NCBI GenBank assembly: GCA_024244665.1
Contig: JAAEOI010000190.1
Span: 1 to 64,000 of the forward strand
DNA length: 64,000 bases
Source: Bacteroidota bacterium
GTDB taxonomy: Bacteria; Bacteroidota; Bacteroidia; Bacteroidales; GCA-2748055
Reading direction: 5' to 3'
Made by a program: the position numbers and the translations under genes. Below, in pieces: positions 9,191 through 17,916 of this stretch (position 1 is the first letter of the stretch; each line of letters starts with the position of its first letter). The notes below the pieces were generated by a model, which ran no database searches, was not told the DNA's origin, and worked only from the letters and a program-made list of their open reading frames with translations.

Positions 9191-9418
9191 TCAGGCGATC
9201 TCTTCCTTAAACTTCCCATTGCCGACCACCTTCATTCCGATGATCCGTGCGTGCAGCACATCCTCCCAGGGATCGGCTGGGGCTGCTTTCATGGCATTCA
9301 GTGAATGTACAGAAACCCCGTGGGTGCTATAAGTATCAGCGCAGTCAAACATCATGTGTGCAGATCCCAGTGCAAGTGCACCCAGAAACTGTCTGCGATT
9401 CCTATCAAACTCTCCCAT
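9191..9418 (-). CDS. Small Tat-signal protein of unknown function
   Basis: The product is 75 residues from the ATG at 9418, with another in-frame ATG at 9424. It starts MGEFDRNRRQFLGALALG, which fits a twin-arginine signal, and the mature part has only about 45 residues. A -7 box TACATTTG is placed correctly upstream, and the gene is followed after 11 bp by the barrel gene, so it looks like a real gene and not a shadow. It could be a tiny periplasmic partner of the barrel or the remnant of a larger Tat enzyme; I cannot choose between these. Confidence 0.5.
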   Translation of the reverse strand: MGEFDRNRRQFLGALALGSAHMMFDCADTYSTHGVSVHSLNAMKAAPADPWEDVLHARIIGMKVVGNGKFKEEIA

Positions 9419-9466
9419 GATCATTCGATTTTCTGCAAAGTACTGCAAAATAACAAATCCTTGAAA

Positions 9467-9474
9467 CAAATGTA
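9467..9474 (-). promoter_or_regulatory. Bacteroidota -7 promoter box for the small Tat gene
   Basis: On the minus strand this reads TACATTTG, a full match to the Bacteroidota -7 consensus TAnnTTTG. It predicts a transcript start about 40 bases before the ATG at 9418. No clear -33 TTTG box is present. Confidence 0.4.
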
Positions 9475-9495
9475 AATTAAAACAACGGATCAATC

Positions 9496-9528
9496 TTTGT
9501 CTATTTAGAACAATTCTTCGTAAATTTA
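9496..9528 (+). promoter_or_regulatory. Promoter for the DUF438 gene
   Basis: TTTG at 9496-9499, a 21-base spacer, then TAAATTTA at 9521-9528 (seven of eight -7 consensus positions). The spacing fits the Bacteroidota -33/-7 arrangement. The gene starts at 9555. Confidence 0.4.
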
Positions 9529-9554
9529 CTTCAATAACCAGATCCCAGAACGAT

Positions 9555-10787
9555 ATGGATGAACTCAAATCAAGTAATCCGAGCAGGAAAGAGCTGCTGA
9601 AACACATGATCCTTCAGTTGCATGAGGGGATAGCTCCGGACGAAGTCAGGGGACGACTGGTCTCCTTGCTTAAAAGCATACCCTACAACGAAGTAGTACA
9701 GGTTGAACAGGAGTTGATTAATGAGGGACTGCCCGAAGAAGAGGTGTTGAAATTCTGTGATATCCATACTCAGGTGCTGGACGGAACCATTGACCAGGCA
9801 GGGGCCCGGGAAATTCCGGAAGGACATCCTGTGGAGACTTTCAAAAAGGAGAATGGAGAGCTTTCAAAGCTCATTAAGACGGTGAACAAGTTTTATGAAA
9901 AGGTTCTCAATACGGAAGATCTTGACGTGGCAACTTTTATCCTCCAGATGAAAGCCTTCTTCAACAACCTGATGGATGTGGAGAAGCACTACCTGCGTAA
10001 AGAGAACCTGCTTTTTCCCTATCTTGAAAAATACAACATTACGGGTCCGCCCAAGGTGATGTGGGGGAAGCATGATGAGACCCGTGAATTATTGAAGGTA
10101 GCCAGAGAAGCACTGGACACCAAAGGAACAATCGAAACAGAGGAGTTGGGGACGATGGTTGAGCTTCTTCTGAAACCCGCCTCCGAAGCTGTTTTCGGCA
10201 TGATTATGAAAGAGGAGGAAATCCTTCTCCCAATGGCCATGGATAAGCTCACTGATGAAGAATGGTACCATATCTCACAGGAGAGTCCGGAAATTGGATT
10301 TTGCCTCTACGATCCGGAAATTGAGTGGAAGCCGGAGGGAATTGACCCCTCTCCGGTGGCACGGACCGTAGAGGGCAAGGTGCAATTACCTACCGGAAGA
10401 CTCTCAGTCCCTGAACTAATCGGGATCTTTGGTACCATGCCAGTAGAACTGACATTCGTGGACAGCCAGGATAAGGTCAAGTTCTTTTCCCATGGAAAGA
10501 AACCGATCTTTAAGCGCAACAGGGCGGTCATCGGCAGGGATGTCAGGCTATGTCATCCGCCAAAAAGTGTTCACATTGTAGAGCAGGTTCTGAGTGATTT
10601 TAAATCGGGCAAAGAGGAGCGTGCAGTCTTCTGGATGGAGATGATGGGAATGTTTGTGCATATAGAGTATTACGCCCTCAGGGATGAATTTAATAAATAC
10701 CTGGGAACCCTTGAAGTTGTCCAGGATATCACCGATCTGAGGAAGATCGAAGGCGAACAGCGACTGTTAAGTTATACTGGAAAATAG
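9555..10787 (+). CDS. DUF438 / hemerythrin HHE / PAS protein
   Basis: The 410-residue soluble protein has three parts. Residues 10-75 form the DUF438 helical region (LHEGIAPDEVRGRLVSLLKSI). Residues about 95-240 form a hemerythrin-like HHE bundle with likely di-iron ligands in VEKHYLRKENLLFPYLE, WGKHDETRE and MIMKEEEILLPMA. The C-terminus (about 275-400) is a PAS-like domain ending in QDITDLRKIEGEQR. Proteins of this build are widespread in anaerobes and are proposed to sense or handle O2 or NO; this is family knowledge, not shown here. The stop codon overlaps the GTG start of the next gene by one base, so translation is probably coupled. Confidence 0.85.
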   Translation: MDELKSSNPSRKELLKHMILQLHEGIAPDEVRGRLVSLLKSIPYNEVVQVEQELINEGLPEEEVLKFCDIHTQVLDGTIDQAGAREIPEGHPVETFKKENGELSKLIKTVNKFYEKVLNTEDLDVATFILQMKAFFNNLMDVEKHYLRKENLLFPYLEKYNITGPPKVMWGKHDETRELLKVAREALDTKGTIETEELGTMVELLLKPASEAVFGMIMKEEEILLPMAMDKLTDEEWYHISQESPEIGFCLYDPEIEWKPEGIDPSPVARTVEGKVQLPTGRLSVPELIGIFGTMPVELTFVDSQDKVKFFSHGKKPIFKRNRAVIGRDVRLCHPPKSVHIVEQVLSDFKSGKEERAVFWMEMMGMFVHIEYYALRDEFNKYLGTLEVVQDITDLRKIEGEQRLLSYTGK

Positions 10788-11326
10788 TGTCTGAAAAAAA
10801 ACATATCAATATCACGCCAAAGACCCGGGTGGGAGAGCTCCTTGAGCACTATCCTGAACTTGAGACTGTGTTGTTTGAACTCTCTCCGGCCTTTAAAAAA
10901 CTGAAGAACCCTGTACTGAGGAAGACCGTTGCAAAAGTTGCCACCCTTCAGCAGGCAGCCTCCATCGGGAATCTAACCGTTACAGAAATCGTTAATACCC
11001 TTCGCAGTGCGGCGGGGCAACAACTTTACGATGATGAGACCTCCGGGGATGAAGTCAATTTTACAGAACCCGCCTGGTTTGATCCGGGCAAGGTCTCTGT
11101 CTCATTTGATGCTGCTCCCGTCATCGATAGTGGTCAGAATCCCATGCAGGAGGTTTTCAATCACCTGGAAAAATTGGAGCATGGAAAGCTATTTATGCTC
11201 TCAACACCCTTTGTTCCTGCTCCGATTATCGAACTGATCAGCAAGAAGGGGTATGCCCATTATTGCCTGAAATCCGAACAGGGTGAGTGTCGAACCTATT
11301 TTACTTCAACGAAGAAGAATGGCTAA
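10787..11326 (+). CDS. DUF1858-DUF2249 domain protein
   Basis: A GTG start overlaps the last base of the preceding stop. Residues about 8-70 match the DUF1858/ScdA-N type (ITPKTRVGELLEHYPELE, then FKKLKNPVLRKTVAKVATLQQAA). Residues about 120-175 match a DUF2249-like domain (MQEVFNHLEKLEHGKLFML, then a C-terminal GECRTYF strand). The ScdA/Ric N-terminal region is linked to repair of iron-sulfur clusters damaged by NO, so a role in nitrosative stress beside the hemerythrin/PAS protein is reasonable but unproven. Its 3' end overlaps the convergent activase gene by 26 bp. Confidence 0.8.
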   Translation: MSEKKHINITPKTRVGELLEHYPELETVLFELSPAFKKLKNPVLRKTVAKVATLQQAASIGNLTVTEIVNTLRSAAGQQLYDDETSGDEVNFTEPAWFDPGKVSVSFDAAPVIDSGQNPMQEVFNHLEKLEHGKLFMLSTPFVPAPIIELISKKGYAHYCLKSEQGECRTYFTSTKKNG

Positions 11327-12137
11327 GGTCCGGGAGCGCGACCCGGGATTTGGAATACATAGTCATCGCCATATGTGCGGCACCTATGGCTGTTGTGATC
11401 TGGGGGATATCGGGTACAATAACATCCCTCATAAACTCATCTTCCAGCGCCTCGACCAATCCGCTGTTGGAGGCAGTCCCCCCATCAAAAAAAAGGTCAT
11501 CCTGGACGGTGGTTCTTCCGGCCAAACGGGCTATTCGCTTTGCGATGGAGAGATGTATCCCGTAAACAATTTCCTCCTTTTGATGCCCTTCCGATAGCAG
11601 TGAGATAATCTCAGACTCGGCAAATACAGCACAGGTACTGTTCACCGTAAGACTTCGCTCCTTAGAAAGCAGGTGCAGTTCACCCATCTGGTCAATATCA
11701 ATCTCCAGGTTCCTTGAGGCCATTTCGAGAAAACGGCCCGTGCCTGCGGCACATTTATCGTTCATGATAAAGTTCTGAACCAAACCCTGCGGATTGACCT
11801 GGATAATTTTCGAGTCCTGACCTCCGATATTGATGATGGTCCTTATGGAGTGCCCGAAGCCGACAGCAGCCGCTCCCACAGCATTTGCCGTGATTTCGCT
11901 GACCGTCTCATGGGCAGATTTGTAGAGCCTTCTTCCATATCCGGTCGATACAACATACATAATCCTGGAGGGATCGATCCCTGCCTCCCCGATCAGTGCA
12001 TCAAAAGCTTCAACCGCATTCTGGTTAAATCTGCTTCCGGTAGGGACCACCTTGTGGGCAATCAGCTCCCTCTCTCCGCTGATGACAGCTATCTTGATGG
12101 CTGTGGAACCGATATCGATGCCTGTAAAATATTGCAT
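11301..12137 (-). CDS. Acyl-CoA dehydratase activase (BadF/BadG/BcrA/BcrD ATPase)
   Basis: The 278-residue protein belongs to the ASKHA ATPase family of archerases. It shows the phosphate-binding GIDIGSTAIKIAVI at the N-terminus, the Cys in NDKCAAGTGRFLE and the Cys in NSTCAVFAESEI. One such Cys pair from each subunit holds a [4Fe-4S] cluster between two monomers. These ATPases drive single electrons at very low potential into a partner enzyme. The partner is the gene just upstream, with a 9 bp gap. A lone activase plus a single-subunit partner is the arrangement described for the double-cubane cluster protein and its reductase. Confidence 0.85.
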   Translation of the reverse strand: MQYFTGIDIGSTAIKIAVISGERELIAHKVVPTGSRFNQNAVEAFDALIGEAGIDPSRIMYVVSTGYGRRLYKSAHETVSEITANAVGAAAVGFGHSIRTIINIGGQDSKIIQVNPQGLVQNFIMNDKCAAGTGRFLEMASRNLEIDIDQMGELHLLSKERSLTVNSTCAVFAESEIISLLSEGHQKEEIVYGIHLSIAKRIARLAGRTTVQDDLFFDGGTASNSGLVEALEDEFMRDVIVPDIPQITTAIGAAHMAMTMYSKSRVALPDLSHSSSLK

Positions 12138-12146
12138 GTGATAAAT

Positions 12147-13427
12147 TTATGAGTATAGTTGTTTTGCTTTCAGTGATTCAATGAAGGCTTCAATCCGGGT
12201 TGATACCTGGCCCCTGTCGTCGGGACTGTAGTCGGTTTCCATATAGAGCATAGGGATGTTTTGCTCCTCAAGCATGGAGCCAATCCGGCTCGACTCCAGT
12301 TCGTAGAGCTGACATCCGGAGAAGGACTGGTAGACAACACCATCCACCCTGAAATCCCTGATGTAGGAGCGCAATTTCCGGTCCCGGTCCCCGTTGGGTG
12401 TAAAGCAGGGACAGGTGCAGGCTTTCAGATAACGGTCTGCCAGGGCCGGGATCATATCGTACATGTTCCATTCATCCACGGCAACAGCATCGTAAAGAAG
12501 TCGGTTCGAGGAGCAGAACTCATCGGCAACAATTACCCCGCCCATCTCCTCAATCATCAGGGGCAGTTTGAAATTGGGGAAGATGGAGGGCGATCCGGTG
12601 ATCAAAATGCGCGGTGCAGGACCTTCTCTCTCCCCGTGATCCCTTTTCAGTCGCCTACCCATCTCCTGGTTCAGGTTGTTCACCTGCTCCGTCCAGGATT
12701 CGATGTCATCATAGAAAAAGGTGTTGGCCACCAGTATGGCATCGGTACCGCGAAGGGACATACCCTCCATCCTTAGCTGATGCAGTTGCCGGAAGGCCTT
12801 CTGTGCCCTGGCCACCATCAAGATGGCCGCCTTCAATCTGGTCCGGGTGATACGCCTCCCCGTAATTCCTTCCAGGTCCCGGCTGAACTTGATCACAGAA
12901 CGGTACCAGTATTCCCGGGCCGCTTCAGAATCTTTTGTGGGGGGAAGCTCCAGGGAGTAGTAGGGAATATCCATCCCGGAAGGTATTTCGGAAAGTTTCT
13001 TTTTCTGATCGCAGGTGGTCGGAATGACAAAAGCCAGAGGCTTTACAGCTGCCGGAAGAGAGTTGGTGTAAACAGACCCGAATGTGGCACTGATGAGGGA
13101 ACAGGATTTTGCCGGGAGGAACTCTGCCCCGGCCTGACTCATGGAGTGGGCTCCTGAGCAGGTGCGAATGGGTACGGCGCCTGCCGCATAGATCAATTCT
13201 ATGGGAACCTGTACACAGGAGCTTGCTATGTATCTGCTCCCCGCCCGGGAGGCGACCTCCCCCCGGGCAAAGTCACGGGCAAGCCCGTAAAAATATTCCA
13301 TTCCCGCGGGGATCAGGGCAGGCTCTTTTTTCAATTCATCCAGGACTTTTTCCGATTCAATGACCAGCTGCTTTTTTGAAGCACTGGATAGCCGGTCGTA
13401 GCGTTTAGTTGTTTTCTGGTTTTTCAT
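12147..13427 (-). CDS. 2-hydroxyacyl-CoA dehydratase family protein, possibly a double-cubane cluster protein
   Basis: The 426-residue protein belongs to the HgdB/BcrB/BcrC family. Candidate cluster cysteines are seen in SSCVQVP, RTCSG and KSCSL (N-terminal lobe), ACTCPC and SGCQLYE (C-terminal lobe). True dehydratases and benzoyl-CoA reductases use two different subunits of this fold; here only one is encoded, followed by one activase. That matches the double-cubane cluster protein of Carboxydothermus, known to reduce small molecules such as acetylene and azide. The natural substrate is unknown. The start overlaps the upstream ferredoxin gene by 4 bp, suggesting a shared electron-supply role. 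Confidence 0.75.
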   Translation of the reverse strand: MKNQKTTKRYDRLSSASKKQLVIESEKVLDELKKEPALIPAGMEYFYGLARDFARGEVASRAGSRYIASSCVQVPIELIYAAGAVPIRTCSGAHSMSQAGAEFLPAKSCSLISATFGSVYTNSLPAAVKPLAFVIPTTCDQKKKLSEIPSGMDIPYYSLELPPTKDSEAAREYWYRSVIKFSRDLEGITGRRITRTRLKAAILMVARAQKAFRQLHQLRMEGMSLRGTDAILVANTFFYDDIESWTEQVNNLNQEMGRRLKRDHGEREGPAPRILITGSPSIFPNFKLPLMIEEMGGVIVADEFCSSNRLLYDAVAVDEWNMYDMIPALADRYLKACTCPCFTPNGDRDRKLRSYIRDFRVDGVVYQSFSGCQLYELESSRIGSMLEEQNIPMLYMETDYSPDDRGQVSTRIEAFIESLKAKQLYS

Positions 13428-14470
13428 CTCTGTTTTTGATCTCTGTTTTTCTCCTCCTTTTTGCAGGCTTGTGAAGGGGTTTGCAATTCATGGTCCAAAT
13501 GCAGATTCCGTTTAAAAAAACCCTCATCCGTGGAGCTAAACACAGGAAGGGTAAGAAAAGAGGCTTTGAGACAATCATTCTCAGGACAGGCTTCCACACA
13601 CTTCAGGCACATCATGCAGTCATCCTTCACAATAAAGCTGCTCTCCAGGTCTTCTGCGATGGCCTTAATACCCATATCGCATACCCGGTAGCAATTCCCG
13701 CACCGGGTACAGTTTTCACCCTTCTTATTCAGCCTCAGAAATCCAATGCGTGAGAAGAGGGAGTGAAGGGCACTCATGGGACAGAAAAAGCAGAAGAAGC
13801 GTTTTTTAAAAAAAGAACCGACAAAAAAAAGCGCCAGGACAAGGATGCCCATTGTGGACATGACCATGGTCGTTGTATTGGTAAAATCAATGGTGAACTG
13901 AGACGCATCGCCAACGAACAATGGGGTGACCACCCTACCGGGACAAATCTGGCAGAAAGGGGCGCCCAGATCATGTGAAAACAGGGGAAGACCCAGTAAG
14001 GAATTACTCATTCCCAGTGGGATAAGCACCAGCAGAACCAGCAGCACGAACTTGATTGTTTTCAGGCGCCTAAAACTCAATTCATCATACCTGGAGAATT
14101 TAATACCAAAAAAGCTTCTCAGCCTGGTGATCCAGTCCTGCAGTGTTCCCAGCGGACATACATATCCGCACCAGGCCTTGTTGATCACCAGGAAAAACAC
14201 AATGAAGGTGACAAAGCCGGTAAGGAAAGCCCTCCCCCTGAATCCGAACAGGTCGGACCAGGTGTTGTGCAGCTGGTGCTGGGCAGAGATCAGGTAGCAG
14301 GTTCCGGGGCACTCCTGGTTATAGGGACAGGCAAAGGTGGGTATACTGGTCCCGATATGGATCGACAGATACCCTCCATAAATGAGCAGGAGAAAGGCCA
14401 GGAGTTGAAATATCAGCCGGAAACGGGATAGGTTCGCGTTGTTAATGCGCTTACTGATTTTATTCATCAT
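13424..14470 (-). CDS. NapH/CcoG/NosR-type membrane ferredoxin
   Basis: The 348-residue protein has several membrane segments (at about 20-40, 85-105, 135-155, 195-215). It carries the two cysteine motifs of this family at the membrane edge, WCGYVCPLG and FCFFCPMSA, then two [4Fe-4S] ferredoxin motifs, CTRCGNCYRVC and CMMCLKCVEACP. The same plan is found in NapH, CcoG and the C-terminal half of NosR, which move electrons at the inner membrane. Here it could feed the double-cubane-type protein (4 bp overlap) or serve NosZ in place of NosR/NosH. It starts about 21 bp after the DUF4198-like gene. Confidence 0.82.
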   Translation of the reverse strand: MMNKISKRINNANLSRFRLIFQLLAFLLLIYGGYLSIHIGTSIPTFACPYNQECPGTCYLISAQHQLHNTWSDLFGFRGRAFLTGFVTFIVFFLVINKAWCGYVCPLGTLQDWITRLRSFFGIKFSRYDELSFRRLKTIKFVLLVLLVLIPLGMSNSLLGLPLFSHDLGAPFCQICPGRVVTPLFVGDASQFTIDFTNTTTMVMSTMGILVLALFFVGSFFKKRFFCFFCPMSALHSLFSRIGFLRLNKKGENCTRCGNCYRVCDMGIKAIAEDLESSFIVKDDCMMCLKCVEACPENDCLKASFLTLPVFSSTDEGFFKRNLHLDHELQTPSQACKKEEKNRDQKQR

Positions 14471-14491
14471 CGGGAAAATTGTTGGTTACAT

Positions 14492-15481
14492 TTATGCATT
14501 GAACAGCTCTATATCCCTGTAAACCCTGATCCTTCGCCTTCGGTAAACCGCAACACCCCCACCAATCAGCAGGGAGAAGAGGAGAAAAAGGACCAGTGCC
14601 CAGGTAAGGGATGAGTACATGGTTTTTGAAGGATAATATCCATCGGACAAACTGGCCAGGTAATGTATGTACCGGTAGGTCTCCCCATGGAATGCACCTC
14701 CCTTCTCTTCGGTATATTCAGCAACCGCCATGTAGTGGTAAATTTTCCGTTTATCTATCTCCTCCCAGGGGGTAAAATAGTCCTGTATAAGCTCCACAAC
14801 AAGCGCTCCCTCCCCGTCACTACGGATGGTTTTCTGCCAACCGTGGTGGGTAGTAAAAGTGACCTCCGCGTTCTCCAGGGGAGCACCATACCGGGTAACT
14901 TTATAGTCCAGGTTATCTCCTGAAGAGACGAAAAAGTGAAGGTTTTCCAGCCTTGTCCTGCTTCTTGTAATCTCCAGGGGGATCGTATCGGGATGTATAT
15001 GCGGCAGAATCTTGCCATCTACGTCCTTGTGCCCATTTCTACAGGAGTGATTCAACAATTCTGCTTTAGCCACAAACACGAACAGTGTATCGTTCCACAC
15101 ACGCTTTTGAACCGCATAGAGATTGTAGTAACCCTCCTTTTGGTTGCTGAAACCTATCTCCACATGCTCCAGTGTGCTATCTACCCTGCATGATTGGAGA
15201 CCTCCGTGCGGGGAGTAGCAGTAGAATTCGGTTGCCGGGAGTTCCGAATTCAACAGGTAGTCCGAATCCAGCACACTGCTTCCCTGTCGGAGCCACTGCA
15301 CAACCTGCACCTTTCCGCGGCCGGCGCTGACAGACGATAATCTGTGCATTCCATGGGCCCTTATCTCACCCTGCCGCTCTGCAGGTGGAAGATTGGACAA
15401 CCAGAGGGTCTCCTCTCCCTGGGCAGTCTGGCCGCTCAGTACCCACAGGGAGCCTATCAAGAACAGAATCTTTTTTTTCAT
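14492..15481 (-). CDS. Membrane-anchored periplasmic protein, DUF4198-like
   Basis: The ATG at 15481 follows an AAGGGTGG sequence; an in-frame GTG lies at 15487. The 329-residue product has a signal peptide, a long periplasmic part with His/Cys clusters (NHSCRNGHKD and PHIHPD at about residues 150-170), a DUF4198/Ig-like strand region (GAPLENAEVTFTTHHGW), and one C-terminal membrane helix followed by a basic tail. DUF4198-type domains accompany nickel/cobalt and other metal uptake systems. It lies 10 bp after a TonB receptor gene, so it is probably the periplasmic partner of that receptor. The transported metal cannot be read from sequence. Confidence 0.55.
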   Translation of the reverse strand: MKKKILFLIGSLWVLSGQTAQGEETLWLSNLPPAERQGEIRAHGMHRLSSVSAGRGKVQVVQWLRQGSSVLDSDYLLNSELPATEFYCYSPHGGLQSCRVDSTLEHVEIGFSNQKEGYYNLYAVQKRVWNDTLFVFVAKAELLNHSCRNGHKDVDGKILPHIHPDTIPLEITRSRTRLENLHFFVSSGDNLDYKVTRYGAPLENAEVTFTTHHGWQKTIRSDGEGALVVELIQDYFTPWEEIDKRKIYHYMAVAEYTEEKGGAFHGETYRYIHYLASLSDGYYPSKTMYSSLTWALVLFLLFSLLIGGGVAVYRRRRIRVYRDIELFNA

Positions 15482-15491
15482 AGCCACCCTT

Positions 15492-17777
15492 TTAAAAATT
15501 AATACCCATGCTTATTGTAAAATTCCGCGGGAGTCCGGGATAATAGGATTTGGACCAGCTTGTGGCCCTGGTACGGAAGTCATATGCAGAGCTCGCATAA
15601 GCCCAGGTGGCGTAGTTGCGGTCAAACAGATTGTTGATCCTGAATCCCACATAGAGGGTGCGAAACTTGTAGAGCAGCTTAGCATTGACCAGCGAGTGCC
15701 CCTCGTACAGATTCCTCTCTTCATTGTCCATGTAATATTCGTCCAGAAAAAGATAATCCACCGAGGCGGTCAGTCCAAATTTAAAACTGTACTGAACGCT
15801 TGTGTTGAGCTGGTTGGGAGGTGTTTTTCGCAAGGTGTTCCCCCTGTATTCCGGGTCCGAAATAAATTCGGTATGCAGATAGGAGTAGCTCACATGTCCG
15901 CTCAGATTTTTTGTGGGTTTGAATTTGAGCGATGTCTCAATCCCGGTGTGTCGGGTATCACCCATATTGGCATAAGTGGGGGGATCTCCTTCTGCCACAA
16001 TCTGGTCCCTGAAGTCCATCCGGAAGATCGAAAGCTGGTAGTCGAAAACCAGACCCAGCTTCCCCCTTGCACCCACCTCATAATTTACAAGGAACTCGGG
16101 GTCCAGATCGGGGTTGGGATATCCGCTGTAGGAGCTCCCGATGTAAAGCTGGGAAATCTGGGGTGGATTAAATCCCTTTGAAATGTTCCCGAAAAGGGTC
16201 ATGTTTTTGGCGGGATGGAAGACCAGTCCGAATTTCGGACTCACCGCATTGACCGATCCATGGTCAGATGTATTCTCTTCTCCCGTGTGGAATTGATCCT
16301 CCCATTCGTATTGCACAATATCGAGACGAACTCCCAGTGTCAGTGCGAGTTTTGGCAGTAAAAAAAACTCATCCTGCAGGTAAATTCCTCCCAGCAAATA
16401 GGCGCTTCTGCCCTTGTCGATCAGGGCCCCGATCTCCCCGGTATCCTCATCCCGGGCATATAGCTCCTCTGTACCGGTCTCCCGGTCGGCACTCAGGCCC
16501 AGCGAAATAGTATTCCTCTTGCCCAGCAGAGAGAAGCCCGATTTCCACCTGATCTCACCCCCCAGGGTATTGATGTCGTCGATCCCGAACTGTGAATCGC
16601 GGTAGTGGCCCTCATTAAACCGGCTCCGGTTATAGAGGCTGGTGAACAGGTCTGAATGCTGCCCGATTTTTTTCCTGTAGTTCAGGTTCACCCTGAACAT
16701 ATTCTTGTCTGAGCAGGTATAATTCCTGGTTGCAACTGTGGATCGTTCGTAGTACTGTGTGCTGTCGAGCGGACCGGCATATTCGGTATAGGCCTCTATA
16801 TAGTCGGCTGTGAGACCCAGTTTTCCATGGTTTTTGAATTCGTTACTCAGTTTCACCCCCACTGTCTTTGAATCATACACCTGCCGGTCCTGATATCCGC
16901 CGGAATAGATGTAGTTCGATTTGATCAGGTATTTCAGGTTTTCGTTTCCTCCATTCACGTTGGCAGCAATCTTTCTTGTGTCGTAGCTCCCGTAGTAGGT
17001 ATTGAGTCCGCCGTGAAAACCGCTCCGGGGCTCCTTCTCAATGATATTGATCACACCGGTAATTCCGTTCGGACCGTAGAGTGATGAAACAGGACCCTTG
17101 ATGACTTCGATCCTCTCGGCATTCTCCATATCGACCCCTTCAAAATCAACCCGTCCGGATGTTTCATTCAATGGCACACCATCGACCAGCACCAGGATTC
17201 CGCGTGTTACATGGGTATGAATCCCTATTCCTCTGAAACTGACCACATTTGAGCCGCCATTAAAGCGGTTTTCAGTGAATACTCCTGGAATGGTGGCCAG
17301 AGACTCCTCTATGTTTCGGCCTTCGATCTGCTCCAGTGCTTCGGCTCCTATCACATAGACGGGCGAACCTATGTCCTTAATGGTTTTTGAGATTTTGGTA
17401 GCCGATACAGTGATCTCATTCAAATCAAACTGCTCCAGCCGGAGTTGGACATCAAGGTCCTGATTCTCTGTACTATCAACCCAAAAATCGTTCATGATCA
17501 GGGTCGTAAAACCGAGCATGCTGAATTCAAGGGTGTAACTCCCCTCGGGGATCCCGTCAATGCTAAAACTTCCTTTTTCGTTTGAGACACTACCTACACT
17601 TAATTCTGCCAGTTTCACCTGGACAAATTCAATTCCCTCCCCCGTGGATTCATCTTTTATAGTTCCGTGTATGGTTCCGCTGGTCTGAGCTTCAATATCA
17701 GGAGCGGACAGGCATAATAGAGACCATAAAACGAGGGTATATACAGTTGTTCTATTCATGGTAAAGCTTTTTTTCAT
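15492..17777 (-). CDS. TonB-dependent receptor with CarboxypepD_reg-like domain
   Basis: The start at 17777 is chosen because AAGGAGGA lies just upstream and the product then begins with a short signal peptide. Residues about 30-115 form a CarboxypepD_reg-like domain (GTIHGTIKDESTGEGIEF). A plug follows (SPVYVIGAEALEQIEGRNIE, then ERIEVIKGPVSSLYG) and then a 22-strand-type barrel ending in FTISMGINF. The 761-residue length is normal. Unlike the second receptor of this window it lacks the CxxxM copper motif after the first plug strands, so the ligand may be another metal or a chelate. It sits between a CxGxCHL protein (139 bp upstream) and a DUF4198-like protein. Confidence 0.85.
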   Translation of the reverse strand: MKKSFTMNRTTVYTLVLWSLLCLSAPDIEAQTSGTIHGTIKDESTGEGIEFVQVKLAELSVGSVSNEKGSFSIDGIPEGSYTLEFSMLGFTTLIMNDFWVDSTENQDLDVQLRLEQFDLNEITVSATKISKTIKDIGSPVYVIGAEALEQIEGRNIEESLATIPGVFTENRFNGGSNVVSFRGIGIHTHVTRGILVLVDGVPLNETSGRVDFEGVDMENAERIEVIKGPVSSLYGPNGITGVINIIEKEPRSGFHGGLNTYYGSYDTRKIAANVNGGNENLKYLIKSNYIYSGGYQDRQVYDSKTVGVKLSNEFKNHGKLGLTADYIEAYTEYAGPLDSTQYYERSTVATRNYTCSDKNMFRVNLNYRKKIGQHSDLFTSLYNRSRFNEGHYRDSQFGIDDINTLGGEIRWKSGFSLLGKRNTISLGLSADRETGTEELYARDEDTGEIGALIDKGRSAYLLGGIYLQDEFFLLPKLALTLGVRLDIVQYEWEDQFHTGEENTSDHGSVNAVSPKFGLVFHPAKNMTLFGNISKGFNPPQISQLYIGSSYSGYPNPDLDPEFLVNYEVGARGKLGLVFDYQLSIFRMDFRDQIVAEGDPPTYANMGDTRHTGIETSLKFKPTKNLSGHVSYSYLHTEFISDPEYRGNTLRKTPPNQLNTSVQYSFKFGLTASVDYLFLDEYYMDNEERNLYEGHSLVNAKLLYKFRTLYVGFRINNLFDRNYATWAYASSAYDFRTRATSWSKSYYPGLPRNFTISMGINF

Positions 17778-17830
17778 GATTCCTCCTTGTGCAATAGCTA
17801 TTAAATCCACATGCTTGTACGGTGCATGGT

Positions 17831-17875
17831 ATACAGGATACAGGATACCTGTTCCGGAGCGAATCCGGAATCAGG
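17831..17875. repeat. Direct repeats and hairpin upstream of the TonB receptor
   Basis: ATACAGG occurs twice in tandem (17831-17844), followed by ATACCTG. Then CCTGTTCCGGA (17848-17858) and TCCGGAATCAGG (17864-17875) form an inverted repeat with a 5-base loop and one bulge. The site is in the 139 bp gap before the TonB receptor gene, in the leader position, and has no T-run on the minus strand. A regulatory RNA hairpin or a decayed repeat are both possible. Confidence 0.35.
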
Positions 17876-17916
17876 CGCTATGTCATACGATGTAATGGTG
17901 ATTCCTGAGGCCTGGG

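Noticed and set aside
8625..9332. 235-codon plus-strand frame over the barrel gene
   Set aside because: The minus strand there has a signal peptide and barrel pattern; the plus frame shows none.
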